Source of the DNA: Enoplolaimus lenunculus
Lineage: Eukaryota > Nematoda > Enoplea > Enoplida > Thoracostomopsidae
DNA length: 64,000 bases
Reading direction: 5' to 3'
Assembly (NCBI GenBank): GCA_030248215.1
Contig: JASANG010000483.1
Span: forward strand, 148,450 to 212,449
Part shown: one piece after another, positions 56,501 to 64,000 of the stretch
Layout: each line of letters starts with the position of its first letter
How positions within the stretch are numbered: position 1 is the stretch's first letter
Position numbers and translations under genes: made by a program
The notes under the pieces: model-generated
The model's database searches: none
What the model was told of the DNA's origin: nothing
The model's input: only the letters and a program-made list of their open reading frames with translations

Positions 56501-57910
56501 AAAACTCGACTTGAGAAACTTGCAAATAGTTATGAGTGTCTCAAAGACTAGTGTTTACAAATTTTTTCGCATATATTACATGCATTCATATTGCTTTTTA
56601 CTGCATTCAGCCGTTTAATCTGCTATTGGCCAGTTTATTAAGCATTTGGTAGTTTTATTGTTTCAACAACTCAAATACAGAATTCAGGCTTGGTTATAAA
56701 CTGCGGCAACCAAAATCGAATTTGATTAATCTGATTTTAGGCTTTTTTTCACACGTTTTATCTTTGTTTTTTTGTATTTTTCAGCCGCTGAAATGAGATA
56801 TCCTCCAGGTAAAGGTCCACGGGTCAAATTGCTCAATGGAAGTTACAGTGACGGAAACGCGTATTTTCTTATGAAGTATGATCTACCACCAGGTGACTAT
56901 ATTTATAGTGGCCCATGTATGGAACATAGCGGTAACGTTTTCCGGCTGGACTGTAATAGAGTAAGCTTAAGCTTAAGGCTTAGTTTTTTTCTTAGGCTTA
57001 CGCTTAGGTATAGGCTCACTCTTGCGCTTAGGCTTAGGTTTAGGCTTAGGTTTAGGCTCACTCTTGCGCTTAGGCTTAGGTTTAGGCTTAGGTTTAGGCT
57101 CATTCTTGCGCTTAGGCTTAGGTTTAGGCTTAGTTTTAGGCTTAGTCTTAGGCTTAGGAATATGCTTATACTACTGTTCCGGTCCTGTTCTATACATTGG
57201 CCTTTATAGTTTGTATAACTCGGGCTTTCGCTTTGTATATTTGATACTCTTGGTGGTGGACCAACAAATTTTCGCCGAATGATACTTATTTTGAAGTTTA
57301 ACAGTTTTTAAAGGGCACCTGGCATATGTTACGGTACACGTTCACATTTCCGTCATACGTCGAGTCTTAATTTGTTATTTAAACCAAAATTCGCTGCTCC
57401 ACGACAGGGAAACTTTTTTGGTGTGAAAATAACCTGATTCCAAGGTTCTAATCCAAAATGGTAAGTTTGCCAGTTGCACAAAAGAGCAAAATTGCTTGAC
57501 TTCCAACGGACTGAGTTCAGACCAACAAATGTAGCTTCACTTGCCCATGTATAGAACAGGGCCGGAACAGTAGTATAAACATATTCCCAAGCCTAAGCCT
57601 AAGCTTAACCGTATGGATGAGCCAATTCCTACGTCTAAGCCTAAGCCTAAGCCTAAGCATGAGCCTAAGCAAAAAAATTAGTCTACAGCTTTAACTGACT
57701 CTATTATAGCCCTCTGGAAAACGATCCGGACCTGTTCTATACATGGGCCGCTTCTCACTGATACTGTATAAATTGTTGTATGCTTGATAAATAGTAATGA
57801 AACGAGTAATAATTTGAGTTTTCTAAATTTATAGATTTTGTTTAGGCTGGAAACGTTCTGAAATTGCAAAAGTTGAACTTATAACACCAACTGCTCCAGA
57901 GATAGCAAAC
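50578..57910 (+). CDS. Secreted Cys-rich and fibronectin-III protein, anosmin-1/KAL-1-like (9 exons, 3' incomplete)
   Basis: Exons: 50578-50793, 52008-52070, 53462-53528, 53889-53927, 54229-54446, 56000-56126, 56785-56892, 57305-57358, 57846-57910. All have GT/AG borders and the phases agree (0,0,1,1,0,1,1,1,0), giving 319 residues so far. It opens with a signal peptide (MLQTLIIVVAIVVAV). Glycosylation sites NQT and NVT follow, then a Cys-rich part: MCYLWCSARC, ACTNNC...FPC, ACLASC. The first FN3-like domain spans exons 5-6 (LRMTWNPAP, YIIDWSF, ATIQYITSDGISEIS). A second starts in exon 7 (VKLLNGSYSDGNAYFLMKYDLPP), which resembles anosmin-1 LANSTVNSDGSV...WDLPE, and ends in exon 9 (WKRSEIAKVELITP). 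Anosmin is an extracellular matrix protein that binds heparan sulfate and guides axon growth. Exons 4 and 8 are weakest: they are short, and exon 8 uses a poor donor, GTCGAG. The anosmin WAP cysteines are not seen, so another FN3 secreted family is possible. Confidence 0.65.
50841..50913 (-). tRNA. tRNA-Thr(GGT)-like sequence, probably a pseudogene
   Basis: 73 bases in tRNA geometry on the minus strand. The D arm is GCTCAGTGGTTAAAGC, the anticodon stem GCGGA pairs with TCCGT, the loop is CCGGTAA (anticodon GGT), and the T arm GTGGG-TTCGAGT-CCCAC is perfect. Against function: C instead of T before the anticodon, and the outer three acceptor pairs do not match. It lies in intron 1 of the anosmin-like gene. 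Confidence 0.5.
50957..51210. mobile_element. Family D MITE, intron 1
   Basis: GTGTAAATTCTAGTGAGTTG at the left and CATTGGAATTTACAGTG at the right, with inner GAGTTGATTAATCAA blocks. Confidence 0.8.
51429..51782. mobile_element. Family H MITE, intron 1
   Basis: GCGCAACCGGAGGTGAAAAT at the left, CAGACCTCCGGTTGTGC at the right. Closely similar to 42018-42345. Confidence 0.85.
52156..52527. mobile_element. Family G MITE, intron 2
   Basis: CTGTAGTGATCCGAATAAG at the left and TTATTCGGGTCACTACAG at the right. A roughly 32-base internal segment around CGGAATAAAAATAAATAACA is repeated in tandem near 52392-52450. Confidence 0.85.
52598..53190. mobile_element. Family F element, large copy, intron 2
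   Basis: AAAGCCCCATTCACCCGTGC at the left and TTTTTACGTGTGAATAGGGC at the right. The interior has many TTTGCAGCTGCAAG and AATTGCAGC blocks and GAATTAATTCAAA palindromes. It is about twice the size of the copies at 29381 and 35522. Confidence 0.65.
53597..53813. mobile_element. Family B MITE, intron 3
   Basis: GGCCAATGTAAAGAACAGGG at the left, CTGAACTGTACATGGGCC near the right. Flanks GTGGGTTG (53589-53596) and GTGGGGTG (53814-53821). Confidence 0.88.
54483..55392. repeat. 22-bp AT-rich satellite (TTAATTCATTTGAATTAATTTG)
   Basis: About 40 units of a self-complementary 22-bp repeat in intron 5, with CATTTG/CAGTTG variants and a recurring short unit (GAATTAACATTGAATTAA). A larger block around 54890-55100 seems to be repeated at about 55120-55260. 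Confidence 0.93.
55619..55895. mobile_element. Family H-related element, intron 5
   Basis: AGGGTGTAAACGAATTGCAAA at the left and GATATCGGGTTACACGCTG at the right, matching the 34440-34800 element in ends and interior. Confidence 0.65.
56197..56455. mobile_element. Family D MITE, intron 6
   Basis: CACACTGTAAATTCCAATG at the left and AAAATTTTTACAGTGTAGG at the right. Inverted copy at 61936-62190, where it is shared by two duplicated segments. Confidence 0.85.
56910..57202. mobile_element. Family C MITE next to the exon 7 donor
   Basis: It begins 17 bases after the exon 7 donor. An exact 8-bp target duplication, TTTATAGT, lies at 56902-56909 and 57203-57210. Inverted and direct copies with the same flanks are at 61193-61479 and 62647-62937, so the insertion predates the duplications. 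Confidence 0.95.
57542..57749. mobile_element. Family C MITE, intron 8
   Basis: TGCCCATGTATAGAACAGGG at the left, CTGTTCTATACATGGGCC at the right. Target flank GCTTCACT at the left. The right flank carries a 2-base insertion here but is exact in the copy at 63259-63461. Confidence 0.9.
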
Positions 57911-57971
57911 GTAAGTTGTATTGTGCCACACATAGGGTAGGAATATCAAGGTGAGTTTTTCTTTATCGCTA

Positions 57972-58160
57972 AGTGCCCATGTATAAACAAGCCGGATCGT
58001 TTTCAGAGAGGACTATAATACAGTCAGTTTAAGCTTTAGACTAATTTTTTGTGCTTGGCATATTAGGCTTAGGCCTACGGAATAGGCTCATTCCATCGCT
58101 TACGCTTCGCCTTAGGAATATGCTTATATCTACTAGTTCCGACCCTGTTCTATACATGGC
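57972..58160. mobile_element. Family C MITE after exon 9
   Basis: Slightly decayed copy of the element at 63684-63874, which has exact CGTTAAGT flanks. The right terminus reads CTATACATGGCATCGCG. Confidence 0.8.
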
Positions 58161-58945
58161 ATCGCGTTTATTCAGATTTACGGACCAGATAAATTTATAA
58201 CTATTATAATCATTGAGTCTCAAATATTAATTGGATTATGTAAAATATTAGCCAAGTTTATTTCTTGAACTAAAACTTTGATCGCTTGCCTAAGCGGCAT
58301 CGATCAATACTAAACCATGAACAAAATTCAAATCTTATTATGGCTAAGCGTAAGACTTAAGACACATTAAGACATCTTAGTGTGGCTTGCACAAAATACG
58401 AATTTACACCTTTACTCGATTTCAAGAACGATAAATAATTATTCTTCTTAAGCTCAATGCTTTTCAATTTGATTTCAGACTGCATTTTTAAATCCGTTTC
58501 AACCAACATTTATATTCAAAATGTCACATGATCGCTTAACTTCTAAGCATTTCCATTTTATTTATTTGCCGTAAGTCATTTCAAACCAGGTTCATGTGTT
58601 TATCGTAGGCCAATTGGCTATTTCCCGCCAAGAATCAATTAAAATAGGTCTTTAGGTAGAACTTCATTTGGGTAAATGAATAGGATTTAATTATATCACT
58701 CACACGTTACATACGTGCACTCGGCAAAAAATGTTCCCTCGAAAAAAAATTAATAGTTGTCGGTTATGTTTTCTGGGACCCCTCATTTCCAATAGTATAC
58801 GCATTCGAGAATAATTTTGGAGTTAAGAAACTAAGACTGCGGAAAGTCTGTTTAAGGTTGTGACACTGTCTTAGGAATTAAAATGGTTGAAAAAAGTGTA
58901 GTGGAAATATTTTTATATGATAGACGATTAGGGACACTTAGGGGG

Positions 58946-59475
58946 AAATTCAAATTATGCAAGGAAAATACAAATTTTGGCGGGAAATTTGAATTTTCCC
59001 GCGAAAATTTGAATTTCCTGCCAAATTTTAAATTTCGCGCAAAATTTGAATTTTCCCGCCAAAATTTGAATTTTCCCACCAAAATTTTAATTTCCCACCA
59101 AAATTTGAATTTCCCACCAAAATTTGAATTTGCCCGCCAGAATTTGAATTTCCCGCCAAAATGTGAATTTTCTCGCACCAAAATTATCGCCAAAATTTGA
59201 ATTTTCACGCTAAAATTTAAATTTCCAGCCAAAATTTGAATTTTCCCGCCAAAATTTGAATTTCCTGTCAAAATTTGAATTTCGCGCCAAAATTTGAATT
59301 TTCTCGCACCAAAATTTGAATTTATCGCCAAAATTTGAATTTCCTGCCAAAATTTGAATTTGTCCGCCAGAATTTGAATTTCCCGCTAAAATTTCAATTT
59401 TCACGCTAAAATTTGAATTTCCCGGCAAAATTTGAATTTCCCACCAAAATTTGTATTTTCCCGCCATAAATTGAA
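58946..59475. repeat. About 19-bp AATTTGAATTTYCCCGCCA minisatellite at the palindrome centre
   Basis: Roughly 27 degenerate units of CCAAAATTTGAATTTCCCG type fill the spacer between the two arms. The AAATTTGAATTT core is partly self-complementary. Confidence 0.9.
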
Positions 59476-60240
59476 TTCCTCCCCTAAGGTGTCCCTAATG
59501 CGTCTATCATATAAAAATATTGTCCACTACACTGTTTTTCAACCATTTCAATGTCCTAGACAGTGTCACTGCAAAACAGACTTGTCCGGATGGAGTTTCT
59601 GTGAAACTCTATGATGTCCGCGAATGGCGGTGATATTATTGGAAAATGAAGGGTTTCGATAAAACATAAGCCGGACAAGCTATTGAATTTCTTTTGGGAG
59701 GGGGCATTTGGTGTGCCGAGTGCACGTATGGTAACGTGTGAGTGACATAATGAAATCTGATTCAGTTTAGCCCAAGTGAAACTGCTATTACATAAAATAG
59801 CCGATTGGCCTACGCCAATAATTGGCTTGAATAGCAAATTGGCCTACGATAAACACATGGACCTGGTTTGAAACTGACTTACGGCAAATAAATAAAATGG
59901 AAACGCTCTCGAAGTTAAGCGATCATGTGACATTTTGAATATAAATGTTGGTTGAAACGGATTTTGAACTGCAGTCTGAAATCAAATTGAAAACATCGCT
60001 GAGCAAAATAATTATTTATTGTTGAAATCAGAGTGTAAATCCGTAAATTGTGCAAGCCACACTCAAGGATCGTCTTATGTCCCGTTACGCTTAGCCATAA
60101 TAAGATTTGAATTTTGTTCTTGGTTTAGTATTGATCGTTGCGCTTAGGCAAGCTATCAGGTTTAGGTTCAAGAATAAACTTGGCTATGTTCTACAAATCC
60201 AATTATTATTTGGTTCCATAAATCTGGAAAACGACTTAAC

Positions 60241-60426
60241 GGGTCCATGTATAGAACAGGGCCGGAACAGTAATATAAGCATATTCCTAAGCCTAAGCCT
60301 AAGCGTATGGATGAGCCTATTCCTAAGCCTAAGCCTAAGCCGAAGCAAAAAATTAGTCTAAAGCTTAAACTGACTGTATTATAGCCCCTCTGGAAAACGA
60401 TCCGGCTTTGTTGTATGCATGGGTCA
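60241..60426. mobile_element. Family C MITE in the right arm
   Basis: GGTCCATGTATAGAACAGGG at the left, GTATGCATGGGTC at the right. Flanks ACTTAACG and ACTTAGCG. Counterpart of 57972-58160. Confidence 0.88.
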
Positions 60427-60651
60427 CTTAGCGTATAAGAAAAACTCACCTTGATATTCCTACCCTATGTGTGGCACAATACAACTTACGTTTGCTATCT
60501 CTGGAGCAGTTGGTGTTATAAGTTCAACTTTTGCAATTTCAGAACGTTTCCAGCCTAAACAAAATTTATAAATTTAGAAAACTCAAATTATTACTCGTTT
60601 CATTACTATTTATCAACCATACAAATACAATTTAAGCAGTATCAGTGAAGC

Positions 60652-60852
60652 GGCCCATGTATAGAACAGGTCCGGATCGTTTTCCGGAGGGGCTATAATA
60701 GAGTCAGTTTAAGCTTTAGACTATTTTTTTGCTTAGGCTCATGCTTAGGCTTAGGCTTAGGCTTAGACGTAGGAATAGGCTCATCCGTACGCTTAGGCTT
60801 AGGCTTGGGAATATGTTTATACCACTGTTCCGGCCCTGTTCTATACATGGGC
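60652..60852. mobile_element. Family C MITE in the right arm
   Basis: GGCCCATGTATAGAACAGGTC at the left, GTTCTATACATGGGC at the right. Counterpart of 57542-57749. Confidence 0.9.
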
Positions 60853-61192
60853 AAGTGAAGCTACATTTGTTGGTCTGAACTCAGTCCGTTGGAAGTCAAG
60901 CAATTTTGCTCTTTTGTGCAACTGGCAAACTTACCATTTTGGATTAGAACCTTGCAATCAGGTTATTTTCACACCAAAAAAGTTTCCCTGTCGTGGAGCA
61001 GCGAATTTTGGTTTAAATAACAAATTAAGACTCGACGTATGACGGAAATGTGAACGTGTACCGTAACATATGCCAGGTGCCCTTTAAAAACTGTTAAACT
61101 TCAAAATAAGTATCATTCGGCGAAAATTTGTTGGTCCACCACCAAGAGTATCAAATATACAAAGCGAAAGCCCGAGTTATACAAACTATAAA

Positions 61193-61479
61193 GGCCAATG
61201 TATAGAACAGGACCGGAACAGTAGTATAAGCATATTCCTAAACCTAAGCCTAAACCTAAGCCTAAACCTAAGCCTAAGCGCAAGAATGAGCCTAAACCTA
61301 AGCCTAAACCTAAGCCTAAGCGCAAGAATGAGCCTAAACCTAAGCCTAAACCTAAGCCTAAGCGCAAGAATGAGCCTAAACCTAAGCCTAAACCTAAGCA
61401 AAAAACTAAGAATTAAGCTTACGCTTACTCTATTACAGTCCAGCCGGAAAACGTTCCCGCTATGTTCCATACATGAGCC
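61193..61479. mobile_element. Family C MITE in the right arm, exact target duplication
   Basis: Flanked by ACTATAAA at 61185-61192 and 61480-61487. Counterpart of 56910-57202. Confidence 0.93.
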
Positions 61480-61935
61480 ACTATAAATATCGTCACCTGG
61501 TGGTAGATCATACTTCATAAGAAAATACGCGTTTCCGTCACTGTAACTTCCATAGAGCAAGTTGACCCATCAACCTTTACCTGGAGGATATCTCATTTCA
61601 GCGGCTGAAAAATACAAAAAAAACAAAGATAAAACGTGTGAAAAAAAGCCTAAAATCAGATTAATCAAATTCGATTTATGGTTGCCGCAGTTTATAACCA
61701 AGCCTGAATTCTGTATTTGAGTTGTTGAAACAATAAAACTACCAAATGCTTAATAAACTGGCCAATAGCAGATTAAACGGCTGAATGCAGTAAAAAGCAA
61801 TATGAATGCATGTAATATATGCGAAAAAAACTGTAAACGCTAGTCTTTGAAACACTCATAACTATTTGCAAGTTTCTCATGTCGAGTTTTGTTGAATGAA
61901 ATAAAATTTATATCACTGAATTCAACTTTCTTTCC

Positions 61936-62190
61936 TACACTGTAAATTTTAGTGAGTTGATTTTAATTCAGAATGAGTTGAATCAGTCAGTCTGAGCTAG
62001 GACTATCAGAACTCAGAATTTTGAGTTGATTCAATTCATTCTGAGTTAATTAATCAACACATCCAGAGGCAACTCAACTTAGAGGAAAAATTAACTCAAC
62101 TGAGAGTGAGTTAATGTTGACTGATATTAATTCACAAATAACCCACTCGCTAGCTGAATTGATTAATCAATTCATTGGAATTTACAGTGT
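61936..62190. mobile_element. Family D MITE at the junction of copies 2 and 3
   Basis: TACACTGTAAATTTTAGTGAG at the left, TTGGAATTTACAGTGTG at the right. On both sides the flank reads outward into the same sequence (GGAAAGAAAGTTGAATTCA), so it is the centre of a second palindrome. Confidence 0.9.
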
Positions 62191-62646
62191 GGGAAAGAAA
62201 GTTGAATTCAGTGATATAAATTTTATTTCATTCAACAATACTCGACATGACAAACTTGCAAATAGTTATGAGTGTTTCAAAGACTAGCGTTTACAGTTTT
62301 TTTTCGCATATATTACATGCATTCATATTGCTTTTTCTTCATTCAGCCGTTTAATCTGCTATTGGCCAGTTTATTAAGCAGTTGGTAGTTTTATTGTTTC
62401 AACAACTCAAATACAGAATTCAGGCTTGGTTATAAACTGCGGCAACCATAAATCGAATTTGATTAAAATGATTTTAGGCTTTTTTTCACACGTTTTATCT
62501 TTGTTTTTTTGTATTTTTCAGCCGCTGAAATGAGATATCCTCCAGGTAAAGGTCCACGGGTCAAATTGCTCAATGGAAGTTACAGTGACGGAAACGCGTA
62601 TTTTCTTATGAAGTATGATCTACCACCAGGTGACGATATTTATAGT

Positions 62647-62937
62647 GGCTCATGTATGGAACATAGCGGGAACGTTTTCCGGCTGGACTGTAATAGAGTA
62701 AGCGTAAGCTTAATTCTTAGTTTTTTGCTTAGGTTTACGCTTAGGTTTAGGCTCATTCTTGCGCTTAGGCTTAGGTTTAGGCTTAGGTTTAGGCTCATTC
62801 TTGCGCTTAGGCTTAGGTTTAGGCTTAGGTTTAGGCTCATTTTTGTGCATAGGCTTAGGTTTAGGCTTAGGTTTAGGCTTAGGCTTAGGAATATGCTTAT
62901 ACTACTGTTCCGGCCCGGTTCTGTATACCCATTGGCC
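62647..62937. mobile_element. Family C MITE, third copy
   Basis: TTTATAGT flanks at 62639-62646 and 62938-62945, the same site as 56910-57202. Confidence 0.93.
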
Positions 62938-63258
62938 TTTATAGTTTGTATAACTCGGGCTTTCGCTTTGTATATTTGATACTCTTGGTGGTGGACCAAC
63001 AAATTTCCCCGAATGATACTTATTTCAAAGGGCGCCTAGCATAGGTTACGGTACACGTTCACATTTCCGTCATACGTCGAGTCTTAATTTGTTATTTAAA
63101 CCAAAATTCGCTGCTCCACGACAGGGAAACTTTTTTGGTGTGAAAATAACCTGATTCCAAGGTTCTAATCCAAAATGGTAAGTTTGCCAGTTGCACAAAA
63201 GAGCAAAATTGCTTGACTTCCAACGGACTGAGTTCAGACCAACAAATGTAGCTTCACT

Positions 63259-63461
63259 TGCCCATGTATAGAACAGGGCCGGAACAGTAGTATAAACGTA
63301 TTCCAAGCCTAAGCCTAAGCGTACGGATGAGCCTATTCCTACGTCTAAGCCTAAGCCTAAGCCTAAGCATGAGCCTAAGCAAAAAAATAGTCTAAAGCTT
63401 AAACTGACTCTATTATAGCCCCTCCGGAAAACGATCCGGACCTGTTCTATACATGGGCCGC
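63259..63461. mobile_element. Family C MITE, third copy
   Basis: Exact GCTTCACT flanks at 63251-63258 and 63462-63469. Confidence 0.93.
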
Positions 63462-63683
63462 TTCACTGATACTGCTTAAATTGTATTTGTATGGTTGATA
63501 AATAGTAATGAAACGAGTAATAATTTGAGTTTTCTAAATTTATAAATTTTGTTTAGGCTGGAAACGTTCTGAAATTGCAAAAGTTGAACTTATAACACCA
63601 ACTGCTCCAGAGATAGCAAACGTAAGTTGTATCATACGACACAGGGTAGGAATATCAAGGTGAGTTTTTCTTATACGTTAAGT

Positions 63684-63874
63684 GGCCCATGTATAGAACA
63701 TAGCCGGATCGTTTTCAAGAGGGACTATAATACAGTCAGTTTAAGCTTTAGACTAATTTTTTTGCTTCGGCTTAGGTTTAGGCTTAGGCTTAGGAATAGG
63801 CTCATCCATACGCTTAGGCTTAGGCTTAGGAATATGCTTATATTACTGTTCCGGCCCTGTTCTATACATGGGCC
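63684..63874. mobile_element. Family C MITE, third copy
   Basis: GGCCCATGTATAGAACATAGC at the left, CTGTTCTATACATGGGCC region at the right. Exact CGTTAAGT flanks at 63676-63683 and 63875-63882. Confidence 0.93.
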
Positions 63875-64000
63875 CGTTAAGTCGTTTTCCAGATTTATGG
63901 ACCAGATGAATTTATAATATTGCATCATCGAGTCTCAAATAATAATTGGATTTGTAGAATATTAGCCAAGTTTATTCTTGAACCTAAACCTGATGGCTTG

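Larger units (their letters stand above)
56197..58946. repeat. Left arm of a large palindrome (arm about 2.75 kb)
   Basis: This segment, including exons 7-9 of the anosmin-like gene, recurs inverted at 59476-62190. Landmarks in both arms: the family D MITE at the outer end, exon 7, the family C MITE in its intron, exon 8, a second family C, exon 9, a third family C, then GGCCAATTGGCTATTTCCCG- and CGATTAGGGACACTTAGGGG-type sequence next to the centre. Confidence 0.93.
60490..61604 (-). pseudogene. Inverted duplicate of anosmin-like exons 7-9, exon 7 broken
   Basis: Minus-strand exons: 61604-61497 (exon 7), 61090-61037 (exon 8) and 60554-60490 (exon 9), all with splice sites kept. In exon 7 the codons after CCAGGTAAAGGT read TGATGG instead of CCACGG, giving an in-frame stop. 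Lying opposite to the parent gene, these exons cannot be spliced into its transcript. Confidence 0.85.
59476..62190. repeat. Right arm of the large palindrome
   Basis: Inverted copy of 56197-58946, with small differences. The outer end is the family D MITE at 61936-62190, from which a third, direct copy of the segment continues. Confidence 0.93.
62522..63621 (+). pseudogene. Direct duplicate of anosmin-like exons 7-9, exon 8 damaged
   Basis: Exon 7' (62522-62629) is open and codes for the same peptide as exon 7. Exon 9' (63557-63621) is intact. The exon 8 equivalent near 63030 has lost its acceptor region and reads a TAG (CTAGCATAGG for CTGGCATATG). Exon 9 ends in phase 0 but exon 7' needs phase 1, so the copies cannot simply be chained. 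At most exon 7' or 9' could be used as an alternative. Confidence 0.75.
62191..64000. repeat. Third copy of the exon 7-9 segment, direct orientation
   Basis: Matches 56455 to about 58250 and runs off the window edge. A piece around 63010-63035 is deleted relative to copies 1 and 2. Confidence 0.92.

Noticed and set aside
58852-59467. Asn/Phe/Lys-rich frames
   Set aside because: Reading of the 19-bp minisatellite at the palindrome centre.
1-64000. Retroviral, LTR, Polinton or other virus-like genes
   Set aside because: No reverse transcriptase, integrase, capsid or envelope-like frame and no LTR pair was seen. The repeats are small nonautonomous DNA elements and tandem arrays.
1-64000. CRISPR arrays or bacterial operons
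   Set aside because: The tandem repeats lack unique spacers, and the genes are spliced. Nothing prokaryotic is present.

Overview
The window is eukaryotic nuclear DNA: AT-rich, with short exons bounded by GT/AG sites, long introns, and intergenic space packed with small inverted-repeat transposons and tandem arrays. The hexamer TTAGGC (reverse CCTAAG) recurs throughout. It is the nematode telomere repeat, so a nematode is my best guess. The expanded, element-rich introns suggest a large-genome lineage such as a mermithid or other enoplean, but that is inference. I saw no retroviral, LTR or Polinton genes.

Three host genes can be supported. (1) 8326-5447, minus: three exons of an unrecognised Ser/Pro-rich protein with an N-myristoylation-type start (MGATGSK), incomplete downstream. 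(2) 23374-40722, plus: a complete 13-exon gene for a TBC1D30-type RabGAP. All splice phases agree and give 1,022 residues. The arginine and glutamine fingers are present. An AATAAA signal follows the stop. (3) 50578 onward, plus: nine exons of a secreted Cys-rich and fibronectin-III protein resembling anosmin-1/KAL-1, incomplete at the 3' end.

Layout: 0-5.4 kb, repeats and small elements; 5.4-8.3 kb, gene 1; 8.4-14.4 kb, elements; 14.4-22.6 kb, a recent tandem duplication (two near-identical 2.6-kb units) separated by about 2.1 kb of a 41-bp satellite grown inside a transposon; 23.4-40.7 kb, gene 2 with elements in nearly every intron; 41-50 kb, gene-free elements and minisatellites; 50.1-58 kb, gene 3; 56.2-64 kb, a large palindrome plus a third copy that triplicates gene 3 exons 7-9, with decay in the extra copies.

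The most striking signal is a set of three small transposon families, here called A, B and C. They have different terminal inverted repeats, 8-bp target-site duplications (hAT-like), and interiors made of CCTAAG/TTAGGC hexamers. One copy (23657-24281, in intron 1 of the TBC1D30-like gene) holds about 60 nearly perfect TTAGGC units. Another has grown into the 41-bp satellite. Further small families, named D to L and S here, account for most of the remaining gene-free sequence.
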